Positions 52,184 through 60,453 of a stretch of 64,000 nt of DNA are shown here, piece after piece. The stretch is from Mesorhizobium sp. YC-39 (GTDB taxonomy: Bacteria; Pseudomonadota; Alphaproteobacteria; Rhizobiales; Rhizobiaceae): contig NZ_JAOWPS010000001.1 of the NCBI RefSeq assembly GCF_025753795.1, positions 310,001 to 374,000 of the forward strand. The letters are read 5' to 3'. Position 1 is the stretch's first letter. Every line of letters starts with the position of its first letter. The position numbers and the translations under genes were made by a program. The notes under the pieces were generated by a model. The model ran no database searches, had not been told where the DNA came from, and saw only the letters and a program-made list of their open reading frames with translations.

Positions 52184-52792
52184 ATGACCACGAACATGAC
52201 GCATCTTGAATGTCCGCCCGGTGTTTCGCGGCAGTCACGTTTTCACTCGGCTGACGCCGCTTCGGCAAGCCTCGCGGCGGCCGAAATCGCCGACGAACGC
52301 AGGCGAGCGATCGTCGCGGAGATTCCACGGCTGCGCGGCTATGCGCGCGCGCTGCTGCGGGACCGCGATGCCGCCGAGGACCTTGTGCAGGACAGCCTCG
52401 AACGGGCGCTGTCCAGGATGGCGAATTGGACGGCAGGCGATACGCCGCGCCGCTGGCTGCTCACGATTATGCACAATCTGTTCGTCGACCAGTTGCGGCG
52501 CGCCAAACGCCATGCCCAGGCGGTGACCACGATTTCAGAAACGATAGATGCGATCGCGACGTCGCCACAGACTGACAGGCTCATATCGCTGGACGTGTTC
52601 TCGGCGCTTCAGCAGATCAATCCCGAACGGCGCGCGGCACTCGTGCTTGTCGCGGTCGACGGCCTCTCCTACGCCGATGCCACGAAGGCGCTGGGTATTC
52701 CGGCGGGCACGCTGACGTCGCGGATCGCCAGGGGCAGGGAGGAGTTGCGATCGATCCTCGAAGGTGTCTCGCGGCCCGGACGACCAGGGTGA
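52184..52792 (+). CDS. ECF-type RNA polymerase sigma factor
   Basis: About 203 residues from ATG 52184. Region 2: IPRLRGYARALLRDRDAAED with LVQDSLERALSR, then TPRRWLLTIMHNLFVDQLRR (core binding and -10 recognition). Region 4: LSYADATKALGIPAGTLTSR with IARGREELR (-35 recognition). The start is uncertain: the frame is open from 51998, and in-frame ATGs at 52184 and 52196 both lack strong ribosome sites. No anti-sigma gene is adjacent. It resembles alphaproteobacterial stress-type ECF factors. Confidence 0.85.
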   Translation: MTTNMTHLECPPGVSRQSRFHSADAASASLAAAEIADERRRAIVAEIPRLRGYARALLRDRDAAEDLVQDSLERALSRMANWTAGDTPRRWLLTIMHNLFVDQLRRAKRHAQAVTTISETIDAIATSPQTDRLISLDVFSALQQINPERRAALVLVAVDGLSYADATKALGIPAGTLTSRIARGREELRSILEGVSRPGRPG

Positions 52793-52953
52793 GCGAAGAA
52801 AGAACCGGCGCCGTTTGCATGATGAGCCCAAGGCACCGGCCGTCCACGCCGGCGCGGCGTCACGGGGCCATATCCGGCGAACGGCGGAGCCGGTATGTGG
52901 CCGGACCGCGGCTACAGCATCGAGAATGGCTGGAGCGAGCGGGCGGGATCGCT

Positions 52954-53655
52954 CTAGTGGTTTGCGCTTCGAAGGCCCAACCGCTCTGCAACCCGCACCA
53001 GGTCAGGCAAGGTTCGGACCGCCATCTTCCGCATGAGATGCCCGCGATGGATCTTGACCGTAATTTCGCTGAGGCCCATCTCGCCCGCGATCTGCTTGTT
53101 CATCAAGCCCTTGGTCACGAAAAACATGACCTCCTTTTCGCGAGAAGTCAGTGTTTGGTACAGGGCCGATATCGTCGCCACTTCCTTGCCGGATTTCCAC
53201 CTTATGCGGTCGGTCTCGAGCGCGCCGTAGACCGCATCAAGCATGTCCTGGTCCCGGAACGGTTTGGTCAGAAAATCGATCGCCCCGGCTTTCATCGCGC
53301 GCACCGACATCGGGACATCGCCGTGTCCGGTCATGAAGACGATCGGCATTTGAATGTTCGACTTTGCAAGATGAGCCTGGAAATCGAGGCCGCTTACGCC
53401 GGGCAACCGGATATCGAGCACGAGGCAGCTTGGCGTTTCCGGCAGTTTGCCCTGCAGGAATTGGCTGGCGGAGGCGAACAGCTCGACATGCAGCCCCACG
53501 GATCTGAACAGGCCGCTCAGGGCATCCCGCACAGCAGCATCATCATCGATCACATAGACGGTCGACGCAAAAGCGGTCGACGCGGTTCGGCCTGGATTGG
53601 AACCTGCTGTCACGATAGCGATACGCCTCTCACGATTCCCGCTGCGGAATGGCAC
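52954..53655 (-). CDS. FixJ-type two-component response regulator
   Basis: 233 residues. Receiver domain about 32-145 with acidic DDD (37-39), phospho-acceptor D81 in LVLDIRLPG, Thr in FMTGHGDVPMSVRAMKAGA and Lys in LTKPF. LuxR-type helix-turn-helix at the C-terminus: LTSREKEVMFFVTKGLMNKQ then IAGEMGLSEITVKIHRGHLM. No sensor kinase gene is in the window, so it is an orphan here. Confidence 0.9.
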   Translation of the reverse strand: MPFRSGNRERRIAIVTAGSNPGRTASTAFASTVYVIDDDAAVRDALSGLFRSVGLHVELFASASQFLQGKLPETPSCLVLDIRLPGVSGLDFQAHLAKSNIQMPIVFMTGHGDVPMSVRAMKAGAIDFLTKPFRDQDMLDAVYGALETDRIRWKSGKEVATISALYQTLTSREKEVMFFVTKGLMNKQIAGEMGLSEITVKIHRGHLMRKMAVRTLPDLVRVAERLGLRSANH

Positions 53656-53979
53656 AGCGCCATCTTAGCATATTAATTTGGCAACGGCCCCCGCCACAGG
53701 GCGAGACGTGGTCGCGACTGTCGGCAATGCCGAGGCAGATTGGACCGCTTCCGCGATGGTTCGTTCAAATACACCATCAATACCACCGATCCACCTGCCG
53801 GCGCAGCTCAAGCGCGCTGATGCCTCCACCGTCGCGCTCTCTGCGCAGCGGTGCCAGACGGGCGATCACCGAAACCTGCCTGGAATTCAACCGCACAGAT
53901 TGGCGGCAATCTTCCCGGAACGCACGCGACTTTACTCCAAGAGCATGGAGGTGGCAGCACTCGGATCACCAAAAAGAAG
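53656..53979. other. Intergenic region between the two response regulators
   Basis: 324 bases in which I recognise no gene, operator or terminator. Frames on both strands are short and do not resemble a histidine kinase. It begins with an AT-rich stretch (about 53665-53685) immediately upstream of the FixJ-type gene, probably its promoter. Confidence 0.4.
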
Positions 53980-54369
53980 TCATTCCGGCTTGTTTTCGCG
54001 TGGCCAGTTCAGCGCATTGTCGATGCACCGGATCATGGCGGCGGCGTCAAAAGGCTTGTAGAAGAAGCCTGCCGCCCCTGCAGCGAGGGCATTTTGCCTG
54101 GTGCGCTCGTCAGGATAGGCCGTGATAAAGATCACTGGAACGGTGTGGCCACGTGCCAAGAGCAACGTCTGCAGTTCCAAACCGTTCATTTCCGGCATCT
54201 GCACATCGGTAATGACACAGCAGGCATCGGCGAGCCGGGGCGAACGCAAGAGTTCCTCGCCCGAGGCAAACAGGCTCGTGGCAAAGCCGAAGGAACGCAT
54301 CAGATTCGCGGTGGACGTGCGGATCGCCTCGTCGTCGTCAACAATGGCAATCATAGGAATTTTCGGCAC
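53980..54369 (-). CDS. Single-domain response regulator
   Basis: 129 residues, a stand-alone receiver of the FixJ subtype: IVDDDEAIRTSTANLM, phospho-acceptor D55 in VITDVQMPEMNGLELQ, Thr in FITAYPDERT and Lys in FYKPFDAAAM. It has no output domain, so it acts in a phosphorelay or by protein contact. GTG at 54369 has GGGGGA 7 bases upstream; ATG 54354 would drop five residues. Confidence 0.87.
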   Translation of the reverse strand: MPKIPMIAIVDDDEAIRTSTANLMRSFGFATSLFASGEELLRSPRLADACCVITDVQMPEMNGLELQTLLLARGHTVPVIFITAYPDERTRQNALAAGAAGFFYKPFDAAAMIRCIDNALNWPRENKPE

Positions 54370-54791
54370 CTCGGTGTCCCCCGGAGACTGTGTCGTCCGG
54401 CGTCGCCCGGCGCAATGTCATCTCGGCACCAGCATACAGCGCAGGGCCAGGACCGAAACTATACAGAGGTTTGGGCGAGCTGAGGTTCACAGGCAGCGAA
54501 GTCGTGACCTGGCGACCGGTCGGAGAACCGTCCGGTTACGCCGCTGCGTCAAGGTTCAACTGCACGTGGGATATCATTGTCGCACGGCGCCGGCGGCCTT
54601 CCTGCGCAAGGTTGCCGTCATCGCCAGAACACCCAAGGCGCCGCCTCCGCCAACAGTGATACCATCGTATATGCCGCATAACTGATGATATGATTCATTC
54701 AGACTGCCATTCAATGGAGCAGGTTTCCCACCCGTGTACCTTGGCCCGGCAAGCAGAAGAAAAATTCTGAGGGCAGAGGAGCAATGGTCCA
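54370..54791. other. Intergenic region upstream of the AraC-family gene
   Basis: About 420 bases between divergent regulator genes. Nothing recognisable; a minus-strand frame covering 54574-54945 overlaps the AraC gene and has no family similarity. AT content rises near 54660-54720, a plausible promoter area. Confidence 0.4.
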
Positions 54792-55868
54792 ATGCAGTTC
54801 CACTCATTGTCTGCATCCGAATATTACGATCGGCAGCCGGGAGAGGATCGGCCCGTCCTTCCTCGAGGTGACGGCATGGCCCGACCGATGCACGCCGCCG
54901 CCCCGCCCCGAACGCCTGAATTCGGCTCGTCATTGTTCGACCCATTCGACGCCAGCCGCGGCGCCCACAAGGTGGTGCCAGATTCCGGCATGATTTCGAT
55001 CCCCCTCACTCATATGAATGTCGTTCTCTCGGTGTCCGCCGCAGCGATGCTGCAACCCCATCGCGGCGGTCTGACGATGCATGCAAATGCAGCGGCAGAC
55101 CCTGATCCCGCGGCGGTGCCCAGGGGGCCCATGGCGCAATTCGCCGAAGCAGGCCGAAGCGCGATCGACGGGCTGAATATCTTGCACGCGCCCCGCGACC
55201 TCGGCCTTGCCGAGCTGGTCCCGGAACGGCACTCCTCTGATCCGGTGGTCGAGCGTCTTTCCCGAGCGCTTGAGGCGGCCGAAGGCAGCCATGATGGATT
55301 TGGCAACCTCTATGCCGACGCAGTCCGCCTTGCCATCGTAACCCGCTTGCTCACGCTGCGCTCAGATCCGGAGCCAGACCTGGATGAGCCGACGGCACGC
55401 GCTACGGCCGCCCTGCCGAAATGGCGATGGAAGCGCGTCGTCGAATACGTCGATTCACATCTCGATGAGACGATTACGCTCGCCGACATGGCAGCAGTGG
55501 CGGGGCTCAGCCGAATGTACTTCGCCGCACAGTTCCGGGCGGCCACCGGCATTCGTCCGCATGAATTCCTGCTGCGGCGACGGATTGACCGCGCCAAGCA
55601 GATGCTCATCGAGACCGAGATGACCCTGGTCGATGTGGCGCTGAGCGTGGGCTTTCAGAACCAAGCCCATTTCACCACGGTCTTCAGACGTTTCGTTGGC
55701 GAGACCCCCTATCGCTGGCGTTGCGGCAACCGCACGGATGTCGCAGATCGCCCTTCCGACAGCGATCCCGCCTGTTGGCGCTATCCGCCTCGTGGGTCGG
55801 ATACGCGGCCCATTCAGCTGGCATCTCCGGGAGAGTTGCCACCCCGCAGCGCTGCCGGCGCAACATAG
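54792..55868 (+). CDS. AraC family transcriptional regulator
   Basis: 358 residues. The C-terminal domain (about 215-315) carries two helix-turn-helix units: ITLADMAAVAGLSRMYFAAQ and LVDVALSVGFQNQAHFTTVF, ending FRRFVGETPYRWR. The N-terminal 210 residues are not recognised and contain no cupin motif that I can see. The tail after the DNA-binding domain (about 40 residues, Pro- and Ser-rich) is unusual. It lies 99 bases upstream of the oxidoreductase gene and may regulate it. Confidence 0.87.
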   Translation: MQFHSLSASEYYDRQPGEDRPVLPRGDGMARPMHAAAPPRTPEFGSSLFDPFDASRGAHKVVPDSGMISIPLTHMNVVLSVSAAAMLQPHRGGLTMHANAAADPDPAAVPRGPMAQFAEAGRSAIDGLNILHAPRDLGLAELVPERHSSDPVVERLSRALEAAEGSHDGFGNLYADAVRLAIVTRLLTLRSDPEPDLDEPTARATAALPKWRWKRVVEYVDSHLDETITLADMAAVAGLSRMYFAAQFRAATGIRPHEFLLRRRIDRAKQMLIETEMTLVDVALSVGFQNQAHFTTVFRRFVGETPYRWRCGNRTDVADRPSDSDPACWRYPPRGSDTRPIQLASPGELPPRSAAGAT

Positions 55869-55967
55869 TCGACATCGCTGGCAGCATCCCTGCGATGGAA
55901 AGATGTTGCTTGCCAGAATGCTCCTTTCCCAGGGAGGATTCTTCAGCTCTCCGTAAAGGCATCTCCA

Positions 55968-58256
55968 ATGGCCGATGATATCCGTCCCTACAATGCCCCG
56001 GCCGGCGGATGGGGAGCGCTCAAGGCGCTGGGCGAACACCTTGTCGAGCAGGGAATCCCGATCAAGGGGGCGGTCACTCTGGGGCGCATGAACCAGCCGG
56101 AGGGATTTGATTGCCCCGGCTGCGCCTGGCCGGACCCCAAGCACACTTCGTCCTTCGAGTTTTGCGAGAACGGGGGCAAGGCGGTTGCCTGGGAAGCCAC
56201 GGCGAAACGCTGCACGCCGGAGTTTTTCGCCGCCCATACCGTTGCCGAGCTTTCAAGCTGGAGCGATTTCGATCTCGAGATGGTTGGGCGACTAACTCAT
56301 CCGATGGCCTACGACGCCGCATCCGACCACTACGTGCCGGTCGGTTGGGACGAGGCCTTTGCAACCGTTGCCCGCCACCTCAACGGGTTGCCGGATCCCA
56401 ACATGGCCGAGTTCTACACATCCGGCCGCACCTCGAACGAGGCAGCGTTCCTCTACCAGCTCTTCGTGCGCGAATTCGGCACCAATAATTTCCCTGATTG
56501 CTCGAACATGTGCCACGAGGCTACCAGCGTCGGCCTGCCGCACTCGCTCGGCGTCGGCAAGGGTACCTGCCTGCTTTCCGATTTCGACAAGACGGACTGC
56601 ATCTTCATCTTCGGACAGAATCCGGGCACGAACAGCCCTCGCATGATGACGAGCCTGCGCAACGCTTCGCGGCGCGGCGCAACCATCATGTCGTTCAATC
56701 CGTTCCGCGAACGCGCTCTGGAGCGGTTCCAGTCGCCCCAGAGCCCGGTCGAAATGGCAACGCTCACGTCGACGCCGATCAGCGCCAAGCTTTATCAGGT
56801 GCGTGTCGGCGGCGATGTCGCGGTCGTCAAGGGACTCATGAAAGTTCTCATGGAGGCAGACGATACGGCGCGCGCAGGCGAACTGCCGGCGATCCTCGAC
56901 TGGGATTTCATCAAGGGCCATACGACGGGTATTGAGGCTCTCACCGCCGACCTGCGGGCGACGCGATGGGAGGACATCGTGTCTCAGTCAGGGCTCGCTC
57001 GCGACGACATCGAATACGCCGCTCGCGCCTACATGCAGGCCGAACGAGCGATCATCGTCTATGGCATGGGCATCACGCAGCACCGGCGGGGCGCACAAAG
57101 CGTGCAGCAGCTGGCCAATCTCGCACTGCTGCGCGGCCATATCGGCCGGGAGGGCGCCGGGCTTTGCCCCGTACGCGGCCATTCCAACGTCCAGGGCGAT
57201 CGCACGGTCGGCATCACCGAAACGCCGACAAGGGAATTTCTCGATCGGCTTGAGCGCCGCTTCGGCTTCATGCCGCCGTCCCAGCACGGCCACAACGTCG
57301 TCACCGCGCTGGAGGCCATGAAAGACGGCACGGTGAAAGTGTTCTTCGCCATAGGTGGCAACTTCGTGTCCGCCATCCCCGACTGGGAGGTGACACGCGC
57401 TGCCTTGCGTAAGCTCGACCTGACGGTCCAAGTGTCGACCAAGCTCAATCGCAGCCATCTGGTACACGGGCGCGATGCGCTGATCCTGCCTTGCCTCGGG
57501 CGCACCGAAATCGACGTCCAGGCAACAGGGCCGCAGTCGGTCACGGTCGAGGATTCGATGTCGATGGTGCACGCCTCGGCGGGCCGCAATGCTCCGGCGT
57601 CAGAGCATCTGAGGAGCGAACCTGCAATCGTCGCCGGCATTGCGCGGGCAACACTGGGTGCACGTTCCGTCGTCGACTGGGAAAGCTTTACCGCCGAATA
57701 TGACCTTATCCGCGACGCGATCGAAGACGTGTTCCCGATCTTCCAGGGCTACAATGCCCGCATTCGCATCCCGGGCGGCTTCCATCTGACGTCAAACGCG
57801 CGCGAACGCATCTGGGCGACAGCTTCCGGCAAGGCGAATTTCCTTGTCTTCGACGGTCTCGGCGAGGATCCACCCCAGGACAGTCCCGACGTACTATGGC
57901 TGACGACGGTGCGCAGTCATGATCAGTACAACACCACGATATATTCGATGTCCGACCGCTATCGCGGTGTCTTCGGTCAGCGCGACGTGGTCTTCCTCAA
58001 CGAACAGGAGATGGAAAGGCGGGGTCTCCAGGCCGACGACCGCGTCGACTTGATCACTCTGTCCACCGATGGCGTTGAGCGCCGCCTGTCCAATTTTCGG
58101 ATCGTCCCGTATGCGTTCCCAAATGGCAGCTGTGCTGCCTACTATCCCGAGGCAAACCCTCTCGTGCCGCTCTATTCGCACGATCCGATGAGCTTCACAC
58201 CCTCTTACAAAGCAATTCCGATACGCATTTCGCGCTCGCGTACCGAGGCGGTTTGA
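55968..58256 (+). CDS. Molybdopterin-dependent oxidoreductase, FdhF/YdeP-like
   Basis: 762 residues of the DMSO reductase family's YdeP branch. N-terminal cysteines C49, C52 and C66 (GFDCPGCAWPD, FEFCENGG) suggest an iron-sulfur site with three ligands visible. YTSGRTSNEAAFLYQLFVRE, DCSNMCHEATSVGLPHSLGV, FGQNPGTNSPRM and NVQGDRTVGITE are molybdopterin-binding segments, and the C-terminal RSHDQYNTTIYSMSDRYRGV matches the pterin-binding domain. No Tat signal, so cytoplasmic. E. coli YdeP is linked to acid resistance; formate dehydrogenase activity is unproven in this branch. It may depend on the AraC regulator just upstream. Confidence 0.9.
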   Translation: MADDIRPYNAPAGGWGALKALGEHLVEQGIPIKGAVTLGRMNQPEGFDCPGCAWPDPKHTSSFEFCENGGKAVAWEATAKRCTPEFFAAHTVAELSSWSDFDLEMVGRLTHPMAYDAASDHYVPVGWDEAFATVARHLNGLPDPNMAEFYTSGRTSNEAAFLYQLFVREFGTNNFPDCSNMCHEATSVGLPHSLGVGKGTCLLSDFDKTDCIFIFGQNPGTNSPRMMTSLRNASRRGATIMSFNPFRERALERFQSPQSPVEMATLTSTPISAKLYQVRVGGDVAVVKGLMKVLMEADDTARAGELPAILDWDFIKGHTTGIEALTADLRATRWEDIVSQSGLARDDIEYAARAYMQAERAIIVYGMGITQHRRGAQSVQQLANLALLRGHIGREGAGLCPVRGHSNVQGDRTVGITETPTREFLDRLERRFGFMPPSQHGHNVVTALEAMKDGTVKVFFAIGGNFVSAIPDWEVTRAALRKLDLTVQVSTKLNRSHLVHGRDALILPCLGRTEIDVQATGPQSVTVEDSMSMVHASAGRNAPASEHLRSEPAIVAGIARATLGARSVVDWESFTAEYDLIRDAIEDVFPIFQGYNARIRIPGGFHLTSNARERIWATASGKANFLVFDGLGEDPPQDSPDVLWLTTVRSHDQYNTTIYSMSDRYRGVFGQRDVVFLNEQEMERRGLQADDRVDLITLSTDGVERRLSNFRIVPYAFPNGSCAAYYPEANPLVPLYSHDPMSFTPSYKAIPIRISRSRTEAV

Positions 58257-58446
58257 TCATCGGCGCGGTCGCGTGCCTTCAGCTCATCCTCACCATGGAT
58301 TTTTCCTGCCGTTTCGATGTCGTGTGCTTCTCGTTGACAAACGTTCCTTCACGAAAGCGAACGGGCTCAATAGCAATACTTTTCGAAGCGTTAGTTGTTC
58401 ACTGGCATCCACGAGATTTGCTTCGAAAAGCAACCGGAGTGGCAAA

Positions 58447-59016
58447 ATGATTTCTCATGACCAATGCCGATCTGCCCCCAGGAGGCTCCGCAGTGGCGAT
58501 CTTGGAGCCGCGTCGCACTGGGTCGCAGCTAAGTGGCTGGATGGGTTCGGTCGCGGTACCGATGGCGCCAGCGGCAGTGTCGAGCTGGCGCAGTTTGGGG
58601 TTTTGGAACCCTATCTTGCCGAAGCAGTCGTGCTGGAGCGGGGAGCTGACTTCGTGTTCGCAAAATGGGGCGCGGCGCTGGGCGCGCTTTGTGGTGGGGA
58701 CCGTAATGGTCACAAGCTGTCCGCGCTCCCTCAGCCCAGCCGGGGGCAGCTCCGCCGCCTATGTGTGCGGGCCGCAGCGGAGCAGTTGCCGCAAGCGCGA
58801 CACGCGACCTGGGCGCTCGATGGGCGGATTTGGCAGTGTGCGATGCTGGCACTGCCGACGGCCGGCGACGAGCTTTCCGCGACGCGACTTCTCGTCGCCC
58901 TGTTCTTTGCCCCTCACCCAATGTTTGCCGCCCAACCTGTTCCGCGCGGCGAGGCGTTGCGTTGGAGGCGAAGCGCCCACGCACGCCGCGCACGCGCCAT
59001 TCTGCCGAACTCCTGA
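58447..59016 (+). CDS. Hypothetical protein, possibly PAS-like
   Basis: 189 residues from ATG 58447, which has GGAG 7 bases upstream. Codon use is compatible with coding. The middle part (VELAQFGVLEPYLAEAVVLE, DFVFAKWGAALGALCGGDRN, GHKLSALPQPSR, ALDGRIWQCAMLALPTAG) has a pattern reminiscent of bacterial PAS-type sensor proteins, but I cannot name the family. The arginine-rich C-terminus is unusual. Overlapping frames on both strands are longer or similar, so this choice is tentative. Confidence 0.5.
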   Translation: MISHDQCRSAPRRLRSGDLGAASHWVAAKWLDGFGRGTDGASGSVELAQFGVLEPYLAEAVVLERGADFVFAKWGAALGALCGGDRNGHKLSALPQPSRGQLRRLCVRAAAEQLPQARHATWALDGRIWQCAMLALPTAGDELSATRLLVALFFAPHPMFAAQPVPRGEALRWRRSAHARRARAILPNS

Positions 59017-59314
59017 GGCGCCTGTCCGCTCCTCCCGCGGGCGTCCGAACTGGCGGTGGGTCGCATCAGCGATCCCCGCCCCTTTTTTGGCTTCGGTCGT
59101 TTAGGACGGCTCGCCACCGGACCTGCCCGTGCGGGGCGAGAAAGGCAGGGGCGTTTCTGAAAGACGCCGAACCGCGAAATCGAGATTGTCGCAACGAGCC
59201 ACTTCCGACAAGCCTCGGCAACGGAGCCGGCCGCAGGATTTGCTACCGCATCGCCGGCCCTCATCTCGGTCATCGGCGCGTTCGATTGTTTGCAAAAACG
59301 GAAGGAAGAGACCC

Positions 59315-60100
59315 GTGCGCGAGATCATCAAAGCCATCGCAATTGCCATCACTCTTGGCCTGTCGGGAGTCGCCGTGGCGGATGCCGCCGACAATCCCAA
59401 GCCTGCGCCCAAGCCCGCGCATACCGTGGCGCGCAACGTCGTGCTCGTGCACGGAGCGTGGGCGGACGGATCGAGCTGGGCTGAGGTGATCCCGCTCCTT
59501 CAGGCAGCCGGCCTGAAAGTGACCGCGGTGCAGAATCCGCTGACATCGCTGGCAGACTCGGTCGCGGAGACGCGCCGGGCGCTGGCGCTGCAGGATGGGC
59601 CAACCGTGCTGGTAGCGCATTCCTGGGGCGGCACCGTCATCAGCGAAGCGGGGACTGATCCCAAGGTCACATCACTGGTCTATGTGGCTGCGCGAGCACC
59701 GGATGCCGGTGAGGATTTCGTCGCTCTCTCCGCGGAATTTCCCGCAGGACCCGTCCGGGCCGGCATCCAGGTGAATGATGGTTTCTCCAGATTGTCCGAA
59801 GAGTCATTCCTGAAATACTTCGCGAACGGTGTCGCGCCCAGGCAAGCGAAGGTCCTGTATGCGGTTCAGGAACCCACCGCGGCGACTATCTTCGGCGGAC
59901 GAACCACCGAAGCTGCATGGCATTCCAAGCCATCGTTCTATGCGGTGTCGAAGCAGGACAAGACGATCAACCCTGATCTCGAACGGTTTCTCGCGAAACG
60001 CATGCACGCGACGACGGTGGAGATCGATGCGGGCCACCTGTCGCTGGTTTCACATCCCAAGGAGGTCGCCGACCTCATTCTGGCTGCCGCGGGTCGATGA
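59315..60100 (+). CDS. Secreted alpha/beta hydrolase
   Basis: 261 residues with signal peptide MREIIKAIAIAITLGLSGVA ending near ADAADN. VVLVHGAWADGSSWAEVIPL is the oxyanion region, nucleophile S103 in LVAHSWGGTVISEAG, and catalytic His in DAGHLSLVSHP. GTG 59315 has GGAAGAG about 7 bases upstream; the open frame to 59129 has no signal-like sequence. It is a relative of the hydrolase at 34791, and its C-terminal segment INPDLERF matches the dead tails in the duplicated segments. Confidence 0.87.
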   Translation: MREIIKAIAIAITLGLSGVAVADAADNPKPAPKPAHTVARNVVLVHGAWADGSSWAEVIPLLQAAGLKVTAVQNPLTSLADSVAETRRALALQDGPTVLVAHSWGGTVISEAGTDPKVTSLVYVAARAPDAGEDFVALSAEFPAGPVRAGIQVNDGFSRLSEESFLKYFANGVAPRQAKVLYAVQEPTAATIFGGRTTEAAWHSKPSFYAVSKQDKTINPDLERFLAKRMHATTVEIDAGHLSLVSHPKEVADLILAAAGR

Positions 60101-60453
60101 CATTGGATCTGAAACTGCCCCGGCGAAGCGATGCGGACGGGCCTGACGGCCTGGGCGGGCGGTCCCAGCGACGACCCGCCCGCTGCACTGATGTGCCCAA
60201 ACCAGTCGCGCTCAGCAAACTGATGATGGCTGACCGGTCGCGCCCGCCATGAGGCGAATTGCGCCCGGCCATGAGCCTGGCGGCGTCACAGGGCAACGCT
60301 CGGCACCGACGCTTTTTTGGGCGCAAGCACCGGACATTCAAGGCAATGCGCGCAAAGCCATTTCGCAGACACTCACTAGAATCCGGCAATACGGCGACGT
60401 TCATCGCTCGAGCCGTTCCGACTAACGTCGCCAGGAAGGTCATCGGCTAAGAC
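60101..60453. other. Intergenic region upstream of the RND pump
   Basis: 353 bases without a recognisable gene. A GC-rich hairpin, CGGGCGG (60156-60162) with CCGCCCG (60176-60182), follows the hydrolase gene and may limit read-through, though no T-tract follows it. No regulator gene for the pump lies here. Confidence 0.45.

Noticed and set aside
54574..54945. Minus-strand 123-codon frame upstream of the AraC gene
   Set aside because: Overlaps the AraC start, lacks a ribosome site and family similarity.
55968..58256. Naming the oxidoreductase as formate dehydrogenase fdhF
   Set aside because: The sequence fits the YdeP-like branch, for which formate dehydrogenase activity is not established, and no selenocysteine or neighbouring fdh subunits are seen.
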